From assembly GCA_016938425.1 (NCBI GenBank), contig JAFGUR010000227.1:1-27818 (forward strand): a stretch of 27,818 nt of DNA, read 5' to 3'. Positions 1-8,028 of this stretch are shown piece after piece (position 1 is the first letter of the stretch; every line of letters starts with the position of its first letter). Below the pieces are notes generated by a model, which saw only the letters and a list, made by a program, of their open reading frames with translations, did not search any database and had not been told where the DNA came from. The DNA is from Fusobacteriaceae bacterium (lineage in GTDB: Bacteria > Fusobacteriota > Fusobacteriia > Fusobacteriales > Fusobacteriaceae). Made by a program: the position numbers and the translations under genes.

Positions 1-261
1 AGTTGCAAAACTAAAAAAATATATGTACATAGTTAAAAATAATACAAATAAGATTTTTATTGGTTATAATGAGACTTAGGCTTTTAAATCTTTAGTCGAA
101 TTATGAAGTGGCGAGGATACTTCCTTGCCGTGGGTTCGGGCTCCGTCCCGACTCCTCCTCTCTTTCCCCATCGAAGGTGGGGGGATTATATAAAAAACGT
201 AGTTTTTTATGTAAGTAAAATAAAGGTGTTGGAGTTTTGCAACAAACTATGACCCCATTAA
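1..261. repeat. 261-bp multi-hairpin repeat, copy A
   Basis: Aligns without gaps to 22472-22732, roughly 90% identical by eye, same orientation. Both full copies end in CATTAA a few bases before the SD of a gene. An 11-bp inverted repeat is perfect here: GTTGCAAAACT at 2-12 against AGTTTTGCAAC at 233-243. Between the arms are four hairpins: 110-117/122-129, 136-140/147-151 (CGGG/CCCG core), 166-172/176-182 (GAA loop) and 190-198/202-210 (A-run/T-run, terminator-like). The middle hairpins are GC-rich in a very AT-rich genome. No convincing ORF lies inside. It could be a MITE-like element or a structured RNA. The element may begin before base 1. Confidence 0.85.
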
Positions 262-278
262 TTGTAGGAGGGAATAAA

Positions 279-728
279 TTGAGTTTAAATAATAAAACTT
301 TTGAGGCAGACGATTTATTTAATAGAAAATCACTAGCAGATAAAATAGCAGATTTGATAAGGATTTCCAAAGAACAAGGAATAAGAGAAGATTCTTTTGT
401 AATAGCATTGAATGCTTCTTGGGGAAATGGAAAAACAACATTTGTTGATATGCTGATTAATGAAATTAAAAATTCTGATGAGGATAATTATAAAAGTTTA
501 AATGCAATTCCAATTTATTATAATGCTTGGGAAGAAGATGATTATGGAAATGCTTTTGAGTCTTTGATTTTTCGAATTATAGATAAAATAGGTGACTATA
601 TCGAAATAGAATCAACCTTAAAGGAACGATGAAATATATTGAAAAAGAATGCACCAGAGATTTTAATTAATTTTGGGAAAAATAAAGTAAAAGATATCAG
701 AAATAATAGAATATATTTCTATTGCTGA
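279..728 (+). pseudogene. KAP-family P-loop NTPase, truncated remnant
   Basis: The N-terminal part of a KAP-type P-loop NTPase. It has a Walker A motif (ASWGNGKTTF) and, further on, the aromatic stretch YYNAWEED that follows the P-loop in this family. I start it at TTG 279 because AGGAGGG at 266-272 is a good SD; upstream TTG 237 and ATG 249 lie in or against the repeat. The frame stops at TGA 630-632 but stays open for 31 more codons to TGA 726-728, with plausible sequence (NILKKNAPEILINFGKNK), so 630-632 looks like a TGG-to-TGA nonsense change. Complete KAP proteins are several hundred residues long; the Walker B region and the rest are missing. Some KAP NTPases occur in anti-phage loci, but no function can be claimed for this fragment. 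Confidence 0.75.
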
Positions 729-741
729 CAATTAATTGGAG

Positions 742-760
742 TGAAGCGTCTCACGCTTCA
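742..760. other. Perfect 7-bp hairpin after the NTPase remnant
   Basis: TGAAGCG at 742-748 pairs with CGCTTCA at 754-760 around a 5-base loop, and AATT flanks both sides imperfectly. No T-run follows, so it is not a typical intrinsic terminator. It is GC-richer than its surroundings and sits where the NTPase gene breaks off. It could be the terminal hairpin of an IS200/IS605-type element left at the break, but no transposase is visible. Confidence 0.4.
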
Positions 761-844
761 AATTGATATATAAAATCATATAAATTGAGAGAAAAATTGT
801 TATGAGAGAGCAATGAAATTTCTATTAATTAGGAAGGAGTAAAA

Positions 845-1681
845 ATGAAATTAACAGTACTTGTAGATAATAATACAGAAATTGACCAATATTACTTTGG
901 AGAGCCAGGAGTTTCCTATTTGATAGAAACTGAAGGTAAAAAAATTCTATTTGACACAGGATATTCTGATATATTTATAAAAAATGCAAATAAGATGGGA
1001 GAAAGTTTACTTGATTTGGATTATGTTGTATTATCTCATGGACATAATGACCATACTTGGGGTTTGGCTTATTTAATGGATTTATATTCTAAAAAAAAGG
1101 GTATAAATGAAAAATATAAAATTCCAACATTAATTGCACATAGTGATATTTTTTTAGAGAAAGAGTTTTTAGGAGAAAATATAGGAGTTAATTTATCTAA
1201 AGAACAATTAAGTATTAATTTCAATGTAAAATTAACTAAACAAAGCATTTTTTTAACGGATAATTTGGCATTTTTAGGAGAAATACCTAGAGTAAATGAT
1301 TTTGAAAATAAAACTCCAATAGGAAAATATTTAAAAAATGGGAAAAGAGAAGATGATTATGTATTTGATGATTCTGCAATAGTTTTTAGAGGAGAAAAAG
1401 GATTAGTTGTAATAACAGGTTGCTCTCATGCGGGAATTTGTAATATAGTTGCTGAAGCAAGAAAAGTATTTGAAATAAATAAAATATTTGATATAATTGG
1501 CGGATTCCATTTACTGAATCCTAAAGAAGACTTGATGAATAAAACTTTGGAGTATTTGGGAAATCAAAAGATAGAAAAAATTCATCCTTGTCATTGTACA
1601 GATTTAGGTTCAAAAATAAAATTATCTAAAATACTTGATATTGGGGAAGTAGGCGTAGGAATGGTTTTTGAATATAAATAA
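845..1681 (+). CDS. MBL-fold metallo-hydrolase (COG1237-like)
   Basis: A 278-residue metallo-beta-lactamase-fold protein. The zinc-binding signature SHGHNDH gives H65, H67, D69 and H70. Further likely ligands are H195 (GCSHAG), H222 (GGFHLL) and the H247-P-C-H-C segment. The early motif KILFDTG is typical of the fold. This subgroup is often annotated as related to dihydropterin-ribofuranosylaminobenzene phosphate synthase; the true substrate is unknown. No signal peptide is seen, so it is probably cytoplasmic. SD AGGAAGGAG at 831-839 supports ATG 845. It stands between two broken genes, and the context gives no hint of a pathway. Family is secure, substrate is not. Confidence 0.85.
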   Translation: MKLTVLVDNNTEIDQYYFGEPGVSYLIETEGKKILFDTGYSDIFIKNANKMGESLLDLDYVVLSHGHNDHTWGLAYLMDLYSKKKGINEKYKIPTLIAHSDIFLEKEFLGENIGVNLSKEQLSINFNVKLTKQSIFLTDNLAFLGEIPRVNDFENKTPIGKYLKNGKREDDYVFDDSAIVFRGEKGLVVITGCSHAGICNIVAEARKVFEINKIFDIIGGFHLLNPKEDLMNKTLEYLGNQKIEKIHPCHCTDLGSKIKLSKILDIGEVGVGMVFEYK

Positions 1682-1716
1682 GATTTATTATATTAACAAT
1701 AAAAAAAGGAGAAAAA

Positions 1717-2167
1717 ATGGCAACAATAGAATTTAAAAAGAAAAGTATTTCACTAGATAGTTTTGAAGAAAATATAAAAATTCAAAAATCAAAGAATGAA
1801 AAACTTATAGAGGAATTTTCAAAATGGCTTGAATCAAAAAAGTTAAGTAAAAAAACTATTGAAAAACAATTTATATAATTCAGATTTTTATATTAATGAA
1901 TTTCTTTTATACTATGAATCGCAAGAACCAAAAGATGGAATGGAGTATATAGACGGTTTCTTAGGAGATTTTTTTATAAGAAAATGTATGTGGTCAAGTA
2001 AAGCAATAATTAAAGAAAATGCAACAAGTTTAAAGAAATTTTATCAATTTATGAGTGAGATAGGAAAAGTTAGTAAAGAAGATTATAAAGAATTTGTAGA
2101 GGGAATATCAGATAGTATGGAATTTTATTTAGACTCATATGATATGATGATGGATGTAGATTTTTAG
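1717..2167 (+). pseudogene. Small conserved protein split by a frameshift
   Basis: Two pieces read as one gene. ATG 1717 follows SD AAAGGAG and gives 53 residues, ending at TAA 1876-1878 (tail SKKTIEKQFI). The +1 frame then carries 102 residues to TAG 2165-2167, beginning around NNLYNSDFYINEFLL. Dropping one A from the GAAAAAC run at 1861-1867 fuses them into roughly 150 residues, with the pattern KTI..NN..DFYINEFL across the join. I recall similar ~150-residue proteins in clostridia, sometimes loosely called recombinase-like, but cannot confirm the family. Acidic C-terminus, no membrane segment. The break may be a mutation, a sequencing error in the homopolymer, or slippage. Confidence 0.6.
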
Positions 2168-2231
2168 TATATAATAGGAATAGACCAAGTATCAAAGAGT
2201 TAGAAACAGAACTGAAAAAAAATAATTTTTA

Positions 2232-2263
2232 AGGATACTTCTATGTTGGGTATCCTGTTTTTA
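2232..2263 (+). terminator. Intrinsic terminator
   Basis: AGGATAC at 2232-2238 pairs with GTATCCT at 2250-2256, followed by GTTTTTATT. It closes the 845-2167 segment before the restriction operon promoter. Confidence 0.75.
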
Positions 2264-2299
2264 TTATCATATAGATAACTAAGAAATCATAATTTTCTT

Positions 2300-2328
2300 T
2301 TGAAATGGGAAGTGAAAAAAGGTATAAT
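2300..2328 (+). promoter_or_regulatory. Sigma70-type promoter of the restriction operon
   Basis: TTGAAA at 2300-2305, a 17-bp spacer and TATAAT at 2323-2328. It lies about 42 bp before the first gene of the operon at 2370, right after a terminator, so it probably drives the whole 2370-10547 unit. Confidence 0.7.
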
Positions 2329-2369
2329 TATATTAATGTTTTAAAGAGATTAACATTATGGGGGGCAAT

Positions 2370-3284
2370 ATGAGTTTATTACAAATAAAAAATAATAAAA
2401 CCTTATCACCTTTACAAGAAAAAGAATTTAAACTTGAAAAAGACCTTCAAAATTTTTGTGAAGAGAACTTATCCTCTTTACTTGATTTAACTCTTGTAAA
2501 AAGTGAATTTGTTATAGAAAATTATAGATTTGACACCTTGTGTTTTGATGAGAGTAGTAAATCTTTTGTAATTATCGAATACAAAAGAGGTACTAACTAC
2601 AGTGTAATAGACCAAGGATATGCTTATTTAGGAACTATGTTAAATAATAAAGCGGAATTTATTCTGGAGTATAATGAGAGATTAGATAAGAACTTAAAAA
2701 GAGATGATGTAGACTGGTCACAATCCAAAATAGTTTTTATATCTCAAAGCTTTTCAAAATTTCAAAAAGAAACTATAAATTTTAAAGACCTTCCTATAGA
2801 ACTTTATGAGTTAAAGAGATTTGAAAATGATATAATAAGTTTTACGGAAATAAAAGGTAAGAGAATAAGCGAAAGTATAAAAACTATTGCACCTTCTGGA
2901 GAACTATTTGAAAAAGTAAATAAGGAAATAATAACTTATACCTTAGATTATCATAAGACTTTAGGCTCTGTAGAAAGCTTAGAATTATTTGAAATTTTTA
3001 AAGATAAAGTTTTGGAAATGCTTCCAGACCTTAATATGGACTTTAAGAAAAGATATATAGCTTTCAAGAAAGATAAAAAAAACATATTTGATTTGTTAAT
3101 TCAAAAATCACAGTTAAAATTATGGTTAAATGTAAAACTTGGAGAATTAGAAGACCCGAAATTTTTGGCTAAAAATGTTTCAAATACAGGTCATTGGGGT
3201 AACGGAGATTATGAGATAGTTTTTGATAATGATGATAATTTGGAATATATTTTAAGTTTGATAAAAGAAGTATATAAGAAATAA
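2370..3284 (+). CDS. DUF5655 protein with PD-(D/E)XK-like N-terminal domain
   Basis: 304 residues from ATG 2370, preferred to ATG 2358 because a G-run SD (2360-2365) lies between them. The N-terminal half holds a nuclease-like core: D55 in RFDTLCF, then E70-Y71-K72 in IIEYKRG, i.e. D-x14-ExK. The C-terminal half matches DUF5655, with the conserved GHWGNGDYE stretch around residue 275. It is the first gene of the restriction operon, 22 bp before hsdR. Proteins of this layout are found near restriction systems, but I know of no demonstrated role; a nuclease or DNA-end-binding accessory role is inference. No signal peptide or membrane segment. Confidence 0.75.
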   Translation: MSLLQIKNNKTLSPLQEKEFKLEKDLQNFCEENLSSLLDLTLVKSEFVIENYRFDTLCFDESSKSFVIIEYKRGTNYSVIDQGYAYLGTMLNNKAEFILEYNERLDKNLKRDDVDWSQSKIVFISQSFSKFQKETINFKDLPIELYELKRFENDIISFTEIKGKRISESIKTIAPSGELFEKVNKEIITYTLDYHKTLGSVESLELFEIFKDKVLEMLPDLNMDFKKRYIAFKKDKKNIFDLLIQKSQLKLWLNVKLGELEDPKFLAKNVSNTGHWGNGDYEIVFDNDDNLEYILSLIKEVYKK

Positions 3285-3306
3285 AAGGAAAATTATTGGA
3301 GGAAGT

Positions 3307-6300
3307 ATGCACAGCAATTTTGAATTTCTAGAAAATGATTGGAAAACTTTAGCCAACATTGGTGAATTTGCAGAAAAAAATTTACATCATGACCCAAATA
3401 CTACATTGACTAAGTTAAGACTATTAGCTGAAAATATAGCAAAATTAATCATAAAAGAAGAGAATTTAAGAGAACCTGAAAGTAATACACAAGCCGACAG
3501 ATTAAAAATGCTTAAAAGAGAAGATTTGATAGACAGAGAAATAGACCAAATATTTCATAGTTTGAGAATTATTGGAAATAAAGCAAGTCATGATGGCTAT
3601 GATTCTTTTGATGATGCAAACGTATATTTGTCAATGGCAGTTAAACTTTCGGCGTGGTTTAAAGAAGTTTATGGAAGTGACTTGTCCTTTGATTCTGGAA
3701 AAATCTTGTATGTAATGCCTAAAAAAATTGATTATTCTTCTGAATTGAAAAGTCTAAAAGAAGAAAATGATAAACTTGTTAAAGAGTTTAACGAACTACA
3801 AGAAGCAAATAAATCAATAAGAGATAAAGAAAGCAAAAAAATTATATCTTTTGAGGCAATGGCTAAAATAAAGTATACAGAACAAGAAACAAGAAAAATT
3901 ATTGATGAACAATTAAGAAGTGTTGGGTGGGAAGCAGATACTCAAAACTTGAGGTATTCAAAAGGTATTAGACCTCAAAAGGGAAAAAATTTAGTAATTG
4001 CTGAATGGCCGACAAAAGGGAAAAAAGTTGATTATGCAATGTTTTTAGGCCTACAGTTTGTAGGAATAATAGAAGCGAAAAAGAAATCTACAGATGTTAT
4101 CTCTGTATTAGATGAATCTAAATTATATTCTAGATTAGCAAAAAAAACTGGGGAAGAAGAATTTTTAATAGGAGCTCCATTTGGAGAATACTATGTACCA
4201 TTTATGTTTGCAGCAAATGGAAGAGAATATAATAAAGTAATTGAAGAAAAATCTGGTGTTTGGTTTCTTGATGGAAGAAAAGAGACTAATCATCCAAAAG
4301 CTTTAAAAAATTGGTATTCTCCTAGAGATATTGAAGAATTATTAAGAAAAGATATAGAAAAAGCAAATACTGATTTAAAAAATACATCATATAATTATTT
4401 ACTTGCAAAAGAAGGTTTAAATCTTCGTAACTATCAAATGGACGCTGTAAAAGCAGTAGAAAATGCAATCATAAGCGGAAAAGAGAGAATTTTATTAACT
4501 ATGGCAACAGGAACAGGGAAAACAAGAACGGCTATAGCTTTGATATATAGATTATTGGCATCTGAAAGGTTTAAAAGAATACTGTTTTTAGTAGATAGAG
4601 GTAGCTTAGGGATTCAGGCAACAGGTAGTTTTAAAAATGCTATAATGGAAGATTTAACACCTTTTGAAAGTTTTTATGATATAAAGGAAATGAAAGAAAA
4701 AGAACCTGAAGACACAACCAGAGTGCATATTGCAACTGTTCAAGGATTGGTAAGAAGAATACTCTATAATAATTCGGATGAGCTTAAACCTAGTGTAGGG
4801 CAATATGATTGTATCATTATAGATGAAGCTCATAGAGGATATATATTAGACAGGGAACTAGACGAAGACGAGATACAATTTAAAAATCAAATAGATTATA
4901 TAAGTAAATATAGAACTGTTATAGAATATTTTGAGGCAGTAAAAATTGGGTTAACAGCAACCCCTGCTCTTCATACACAAGATATTTTTGGAACTAGTGT
5001 TTATGATTATACTTATGAACAAGCTATAGTTGATGGAACTTTAGTTGACTATGAGCCACCATATCTTATTGAGACTGAATTAAATACAAAAGGAATAAAA
5101 TGGGAAATTGGTGAGGATGTAAGTTATTACAATAGAGAAAATGATATTGTAAGTAAAGAGGTTTTAGAAGATGAATTAAAAATTGAAGTGGAAGGTTTTA
5201 ATAAAAGAGTTGTTACAGAATCGTTTAATAGAACGATTGCAAAAGAATTGGTTAAGCATCTTGACCCTTATTCTGAAGAAAAAACTTTAATTTTTGCAGC
5301 AACAGATGAACACGCTGATATGGTTGTAAGATTACTAAAAGAAGAGTTTGAAAATAGTGGTTGCGAGTTAAATGACAATGCAATTAAAAAAATAACAGGA
5401 GCATTAAAAAAAGACCAAGAAGAGGTAATAAAAAAATTTAAACTTGAGAAATTTCCAAATATAGCTGTAACAGTTGATTTGTTAACTACTGGTATAGATG
5501 TACCAAAAATTTGTAATTTAGTATTTTTAAGAAGGGTAAAATCAAGAATACTTTATGAACAAATGATAGGAAGAGGTACAAGATTGTGTCCTGAAATTGG
5601 GAAAGACCATTTTAAAATCTTTGATGCTGTAGGCCTTTATGATAGTTTAAAAGATTTTACAGATATGAATCCTATAGTAAAAAACCCAAAACAGACTTTT
5701 ATTGAAATGTTTGATGAATTAGGGAAAATAGATAAAGAAGAATATAAAGAGACTAAAAGAAAAGAAATTATTGCAAAAATACAAAGAAAAAAATCGCTAA
5801 TTGAAAAGCAGGAACTACAAGAATTTTTTAAATTGAAATCTGGAAATAAATCTCCGGAAGAATACATAGAAGAGATAAAAAATCTACCAATTCAAGATGC
5901 TACACAAAAGATATTTGATGATATTGAGCTTTTTATGTATCTAGATACAATAAAAAATCTTCCTGTAAAACAATATATTTCTCATCATCCAGATGAAGTT
6001 ATTGGAAGAAAAAGGGGATATGGTAAATCTGATAAAAAACCAGATGATTATTTAAAATCTTTTAAAGAATATGTTTTAGCTAATGGAGATAAGATAGAAG
6101 CTTTGAAACTTCTTAAAACAAACCCTTCTAAGATAAATAGGGAACAATTAAAAGAATTGAAACTAAAAATGCAAGAAGAAGATTTTTCGGAAGTTGCTCT
6201 TAATTCTGCTTATAAGGAACTTAATAATCAAGATATAATGGTTGATATTATATCTTTTATAAAAAATGCTATTAATAATGAACCTATGGTTAGTCATGAA

Positions 6301-6540
6301 GATAGAATAAAATTAGCAGTAAATAAAATAAGAAATAAACAAACTTGGAGTACCATACAAAAAAACTGGTTAAATACCATTGAAGACCATCTTTTAAAAG
6401 AAAATATTATGCACCAGGAAGATTTTGAGAAAGGTGCATTTAAGACACAAGGTGGATTTAATAGAATTAATAAAATTTTTGATGGGAAATTACTAGAATT
6501 ATTAGAAGAATTAAACAAAAATTTGTATGAAACAGCATAA
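3307..6540 (+). CDS. hsdR: Type I restriction enzyme, R (motor/nuclease) subunit
   Basis: 1077 residues, the usual size for an EcoEI-like HsdR. Residues ~1-125 resemble DUF4145; ~135-180 form a coiled coil. The nuclease domain has D242 (KVDYAMF) and E256-A-K258 (GIIEAKKK). The SF2 motor has Walker A TGTGKT at 401-406 and DEAH at 506-509, plus GLTATP and, later, TTGIDVP and QMIGRGTR. The C-terminal ~250 residues match the R-subunit C-terminal region that docks on the methylase. In the family, the complex translocates DNA and cuts at a distance from unmethylated sites. SD GGAGG (3298-3302) supports ATG 3307. hsdM follows after 17 bp. No lesion is seen, so it should be active. Confidence 0.95.
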   Translation: MHSNFEFLENDWKTLANIGEFAEKNLHHDPNTTLTKLRLLAENIAKLIIKEENLREPESNTQADRLKMLKREDLIDREIDQIFHSLRIIGNKASHDGYDSFDDANVYLSMAVKLSAWFKEVYGSDLSFDSGKILYVMPKKIDYSSELKSLKEENDKLVKEFNELQEANKSIRDKESKKIISFEAMAKIKYTEQETRKIIDEQLRSVGWEADTQNLRYSKGIRPQKGKNLVIAEWPTKGKKVDYAMFLGLQFVGIIEAKKKSTDVISVLDESKLYSRLAKKTGEEEFLIGAPFGEYYVPFMFAANGREYNKVIEEKSGVWFLDGRKETNHPKALKNWYSPRDIEELLRKDIEKANTDLKNTSYNYLLAKEGLNLRNYQMDAVKAVENAIISGKERILLTMATGTGKTRTAIALIYRLLASERFKRILFLVDRGSLGIQATGSFKNAIMEDLTPFESFYDIKEMKEKEPEDTTRVHIATVQGLVRRILYNNSDELKPSVGQYDCIIIDEAHRGYILDRELDEDEIQFKNQIDYISKYRTVIEYFEAVKIGLTATPALHTQDIFGTSVYDYTYEQAIVDGTLVDYEPPYLIETELNTKGIKWEIGEDVSYYNRENDIVSKEVLEDELKIEVEGFNKRVVTESFNRTIAKELVKHLDPYSEEKTLIFAATDEHADMVVRLLKEEFENSGCELNDNAIKKITGALKKDQEEVIKKFKLEKFPNIAVTVDLLTTGIDVPKICNLVFLRRVKSRILYEQMIGRGTRLCPEIGKDHFKIFDAVGLYDSLKDFTDMNPIVKNPKQTFIEMFDELGKIDKEEYKETKRKEIIAKIQRKKSLIEKQELQEFFKLKSGNKSPEEYIEEIKNLPIQDATQKIFDDIELFMYLDTIKNLPVKQYISHHPDEVIGRKRGYGKSDKKPDDYLKSFKEYVLANGDKIEALKLLKTNPSKINREQLKELKLKMQEEDFSEVALNSAYKELNNQDIMVDIISFIKNAINNEPMVSHEDRIKLAVNKIRNKQTWSTIQKNWLNTIEDHLLKENIMHQEDFEKGAFKTQGGFNRINKIFDGKLLELLEELNKNLYETA

Positions 6541-6557
6541 GAAAAAACGGAGGAAAT

Positions 6558-8006
6558 ATGGCAACTTACGATATAGTTCAAAAATTATGGAATCTTTGTA
6601 ATGTACTAAGAGATGATGGAATTACTTATCATCAATATGTTACAGAACTTACATATATACTTTTTTTGAAAATGATGAAAGAAACAGGACAAGAAGAGAT
6701 ACAAAGAACAAATGGAGTCCAAGAAGTAAAAATTCCTGAGGGTTTTAGATGGGATGATATAACTAAAGAATCAGGTAAAAAACTTATGGATAAATATAAA
6801 TCTATTCTTGCCTATCTTGGAGAAAATGGAGAAGGTAAAGTAAAATATATCTATAATAAAGCTTCCACAAATATAGAAGAACCTAAAAACTTAGAAAAAA
6901 TCATTAGAGAAATAGATAAAATTGACTGGTACGAAGCAAAAGAAGAAGGACTAGGTAATTTATACGAGGGACTTTTGGAAAAAAATGCCAGCGAAAAAAA
7001 ATCTGGAGCTGGGCAATATTTTACGCCAAGAGTTTTAATTGATCTAATGGTAAGATTAATTAAACCTGAAATTGGAGATAAATGTAATGACCCTGCTGCA
7101 GGAACTTTTGGGTTTATGATTGCAGCAGATAAATATCTAAAGGATAACAATAGTAATTATCTCTCTCTAGGTGAAAAAGAACAAAAATTTCAAATTGAAG
7201 AAGCATTTTCGGGATGTGAATTAGTAGGAGATACGCATAAATTAGCCTTAATGAATGCAACTTTACACGATATAGATGGTAAATTAGAATTAGGGGATAC
7301 TCTTTCTGATAAGGGCGAAAAGATGAAAGGTTATGATATTATCCTTACAAATCCTCCATTTGGTACAAAAAAAGGTGGAGAAAAGCCCTCAAGAAGTGAT
7401 TTTTTAATTAACTCTTCTAATAAACAATTGAATTTTTTACAGCATATCTATCGTGCATTAAAATCTAATGGAAAAGCAAGAGCGGCAGTAGTTCTTCCCG
7501 ATAATGTTTTATTCCAAGATGGTGAAGGAATGAAAGTAAGAGAAGAATTACTTAATAAATGTAATCTTCATACTATTCTTAGACTTCCTACAGGCATATT
7601 TTATGCTCAAGGGGTAAAAACAAATGTTCTGTTTTTTACTCGTGGAGTAGAGGATGAAGGAAATACAAAAGAAATTCATTTTTTTGACTTAAGAACTAAT
7701 ATGCAAAATTTTGGTAAGAATACTCAATTAAAACCATTTGATTTTAAAGACTTTGAAGATAAATTCGATAAATCTTGGGAAGAAAAAGAAAAAATTGAAA
7801 GATGGTCAAGATTTACCATAGATGAAATAAAGGCTAAAAATTATTCTCTTGATTTGGGACTTATAAGAGATGAAAACCAAATAGACCACGATGACTTACC
7901 AAATCCTGTGGAAAGTGCAGAAGAAGCTATAGGAAAGCTTGAAGAAGCAGTAGACCTTTTAAAAAGCGTAATAAAAGAACTTCATATGTGTGGAGTGAAG
8001 GAATAA
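6558..8006 (+). CDS. hsdM: Type I DNA methyltransferase, M subunit (N6-adenine)
   Basis: 482 residues. The N-terminal HsdM_N helical domain (residues ~5-130) is followed by the SAM-dependent N6-adenine methylase domain. AdoMet motif I is DPAAGTFGF at 178-186, where type I enzymes usually have DPAAGTGGF, so one Gly is replaced by Phe. Catalytic motif IV is NPPF at 265-268. YFTP is present before motif I. With HsdS it methylates the host site; with HsdR it forms the restriction complex. SD GGAGGA at 6549-6554. The gene continues to a YhcG-like gene 22 bp downstream rather than directly to hsdS. Confidence 0.95.
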   Translation: MATYDIVQKLWNLCNVLRDDGITYHQYVTELTYILFLKMMKETGQEEIQRTNGVQEVKIPEGFRWDDITKESGKKLMDKYKSILAYLGENGEGKVKYIYNKASTNIEEPKNLEKIIREIDKIDWYEAKEEGLGNLYEGLLEKNASEKKSGAGQYFTPRVLIDLMVRLIKPEIGDKCNDPAAGTFGFMIAADKYLKDNNSNYLSLGEKEQKFQIEEAFSGCELVGDTHKLALMNATLHDIDGKLELGDTLSDKGEKMKGYDIILTNPPFGTKKGGEKPSRSDFLINSSNKQLNFLQHIYRALKSNGKARAAVVLPDNVLFQDGEGMKVREELLNKCNLHTILRLPTGIFYAQGVKTNVLFFTRGVEDEGNTKEIHFFDLRTNMQNFGKNTQLKPFDFKDFEDKFDKSWEEKEKIERWSRFTIDEIKAKNYSLDLGLIRDENQIDHDDLPNPVESAEEAIGKLEEAVDLLKSVIKELHMCGVKE

Positions 8007-8028
8007 TGGATTTTACAGGTGATAAAAT

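Noticed and set aside
109..184. Possible rRNA or tRNA fragment in the GC-rich hairpins
   Set aside because: No anticodon arm, T-loop or known rRNA helix can be matched; the hairpins are short and recur as part of the repeat.
101..370. 89-residue open frame on the minus strand
   Set aside because: It runs through the repeat hairpins and into the KAP gene, has no SD or recognisable domain, and is a shadow of both.
742..760. Intrinsic terminator of the KAP remnant
   Set aside because: The hairpin is good but no T-run follows; I list it as an unexplained hairpin.
2178..2230. Short frame NRNRPSIKELETELKKNNF as a gene tail
   Set aside because: About 20 residues, no identifiable family, and right before a terminator; too little to support a pseudogene call.
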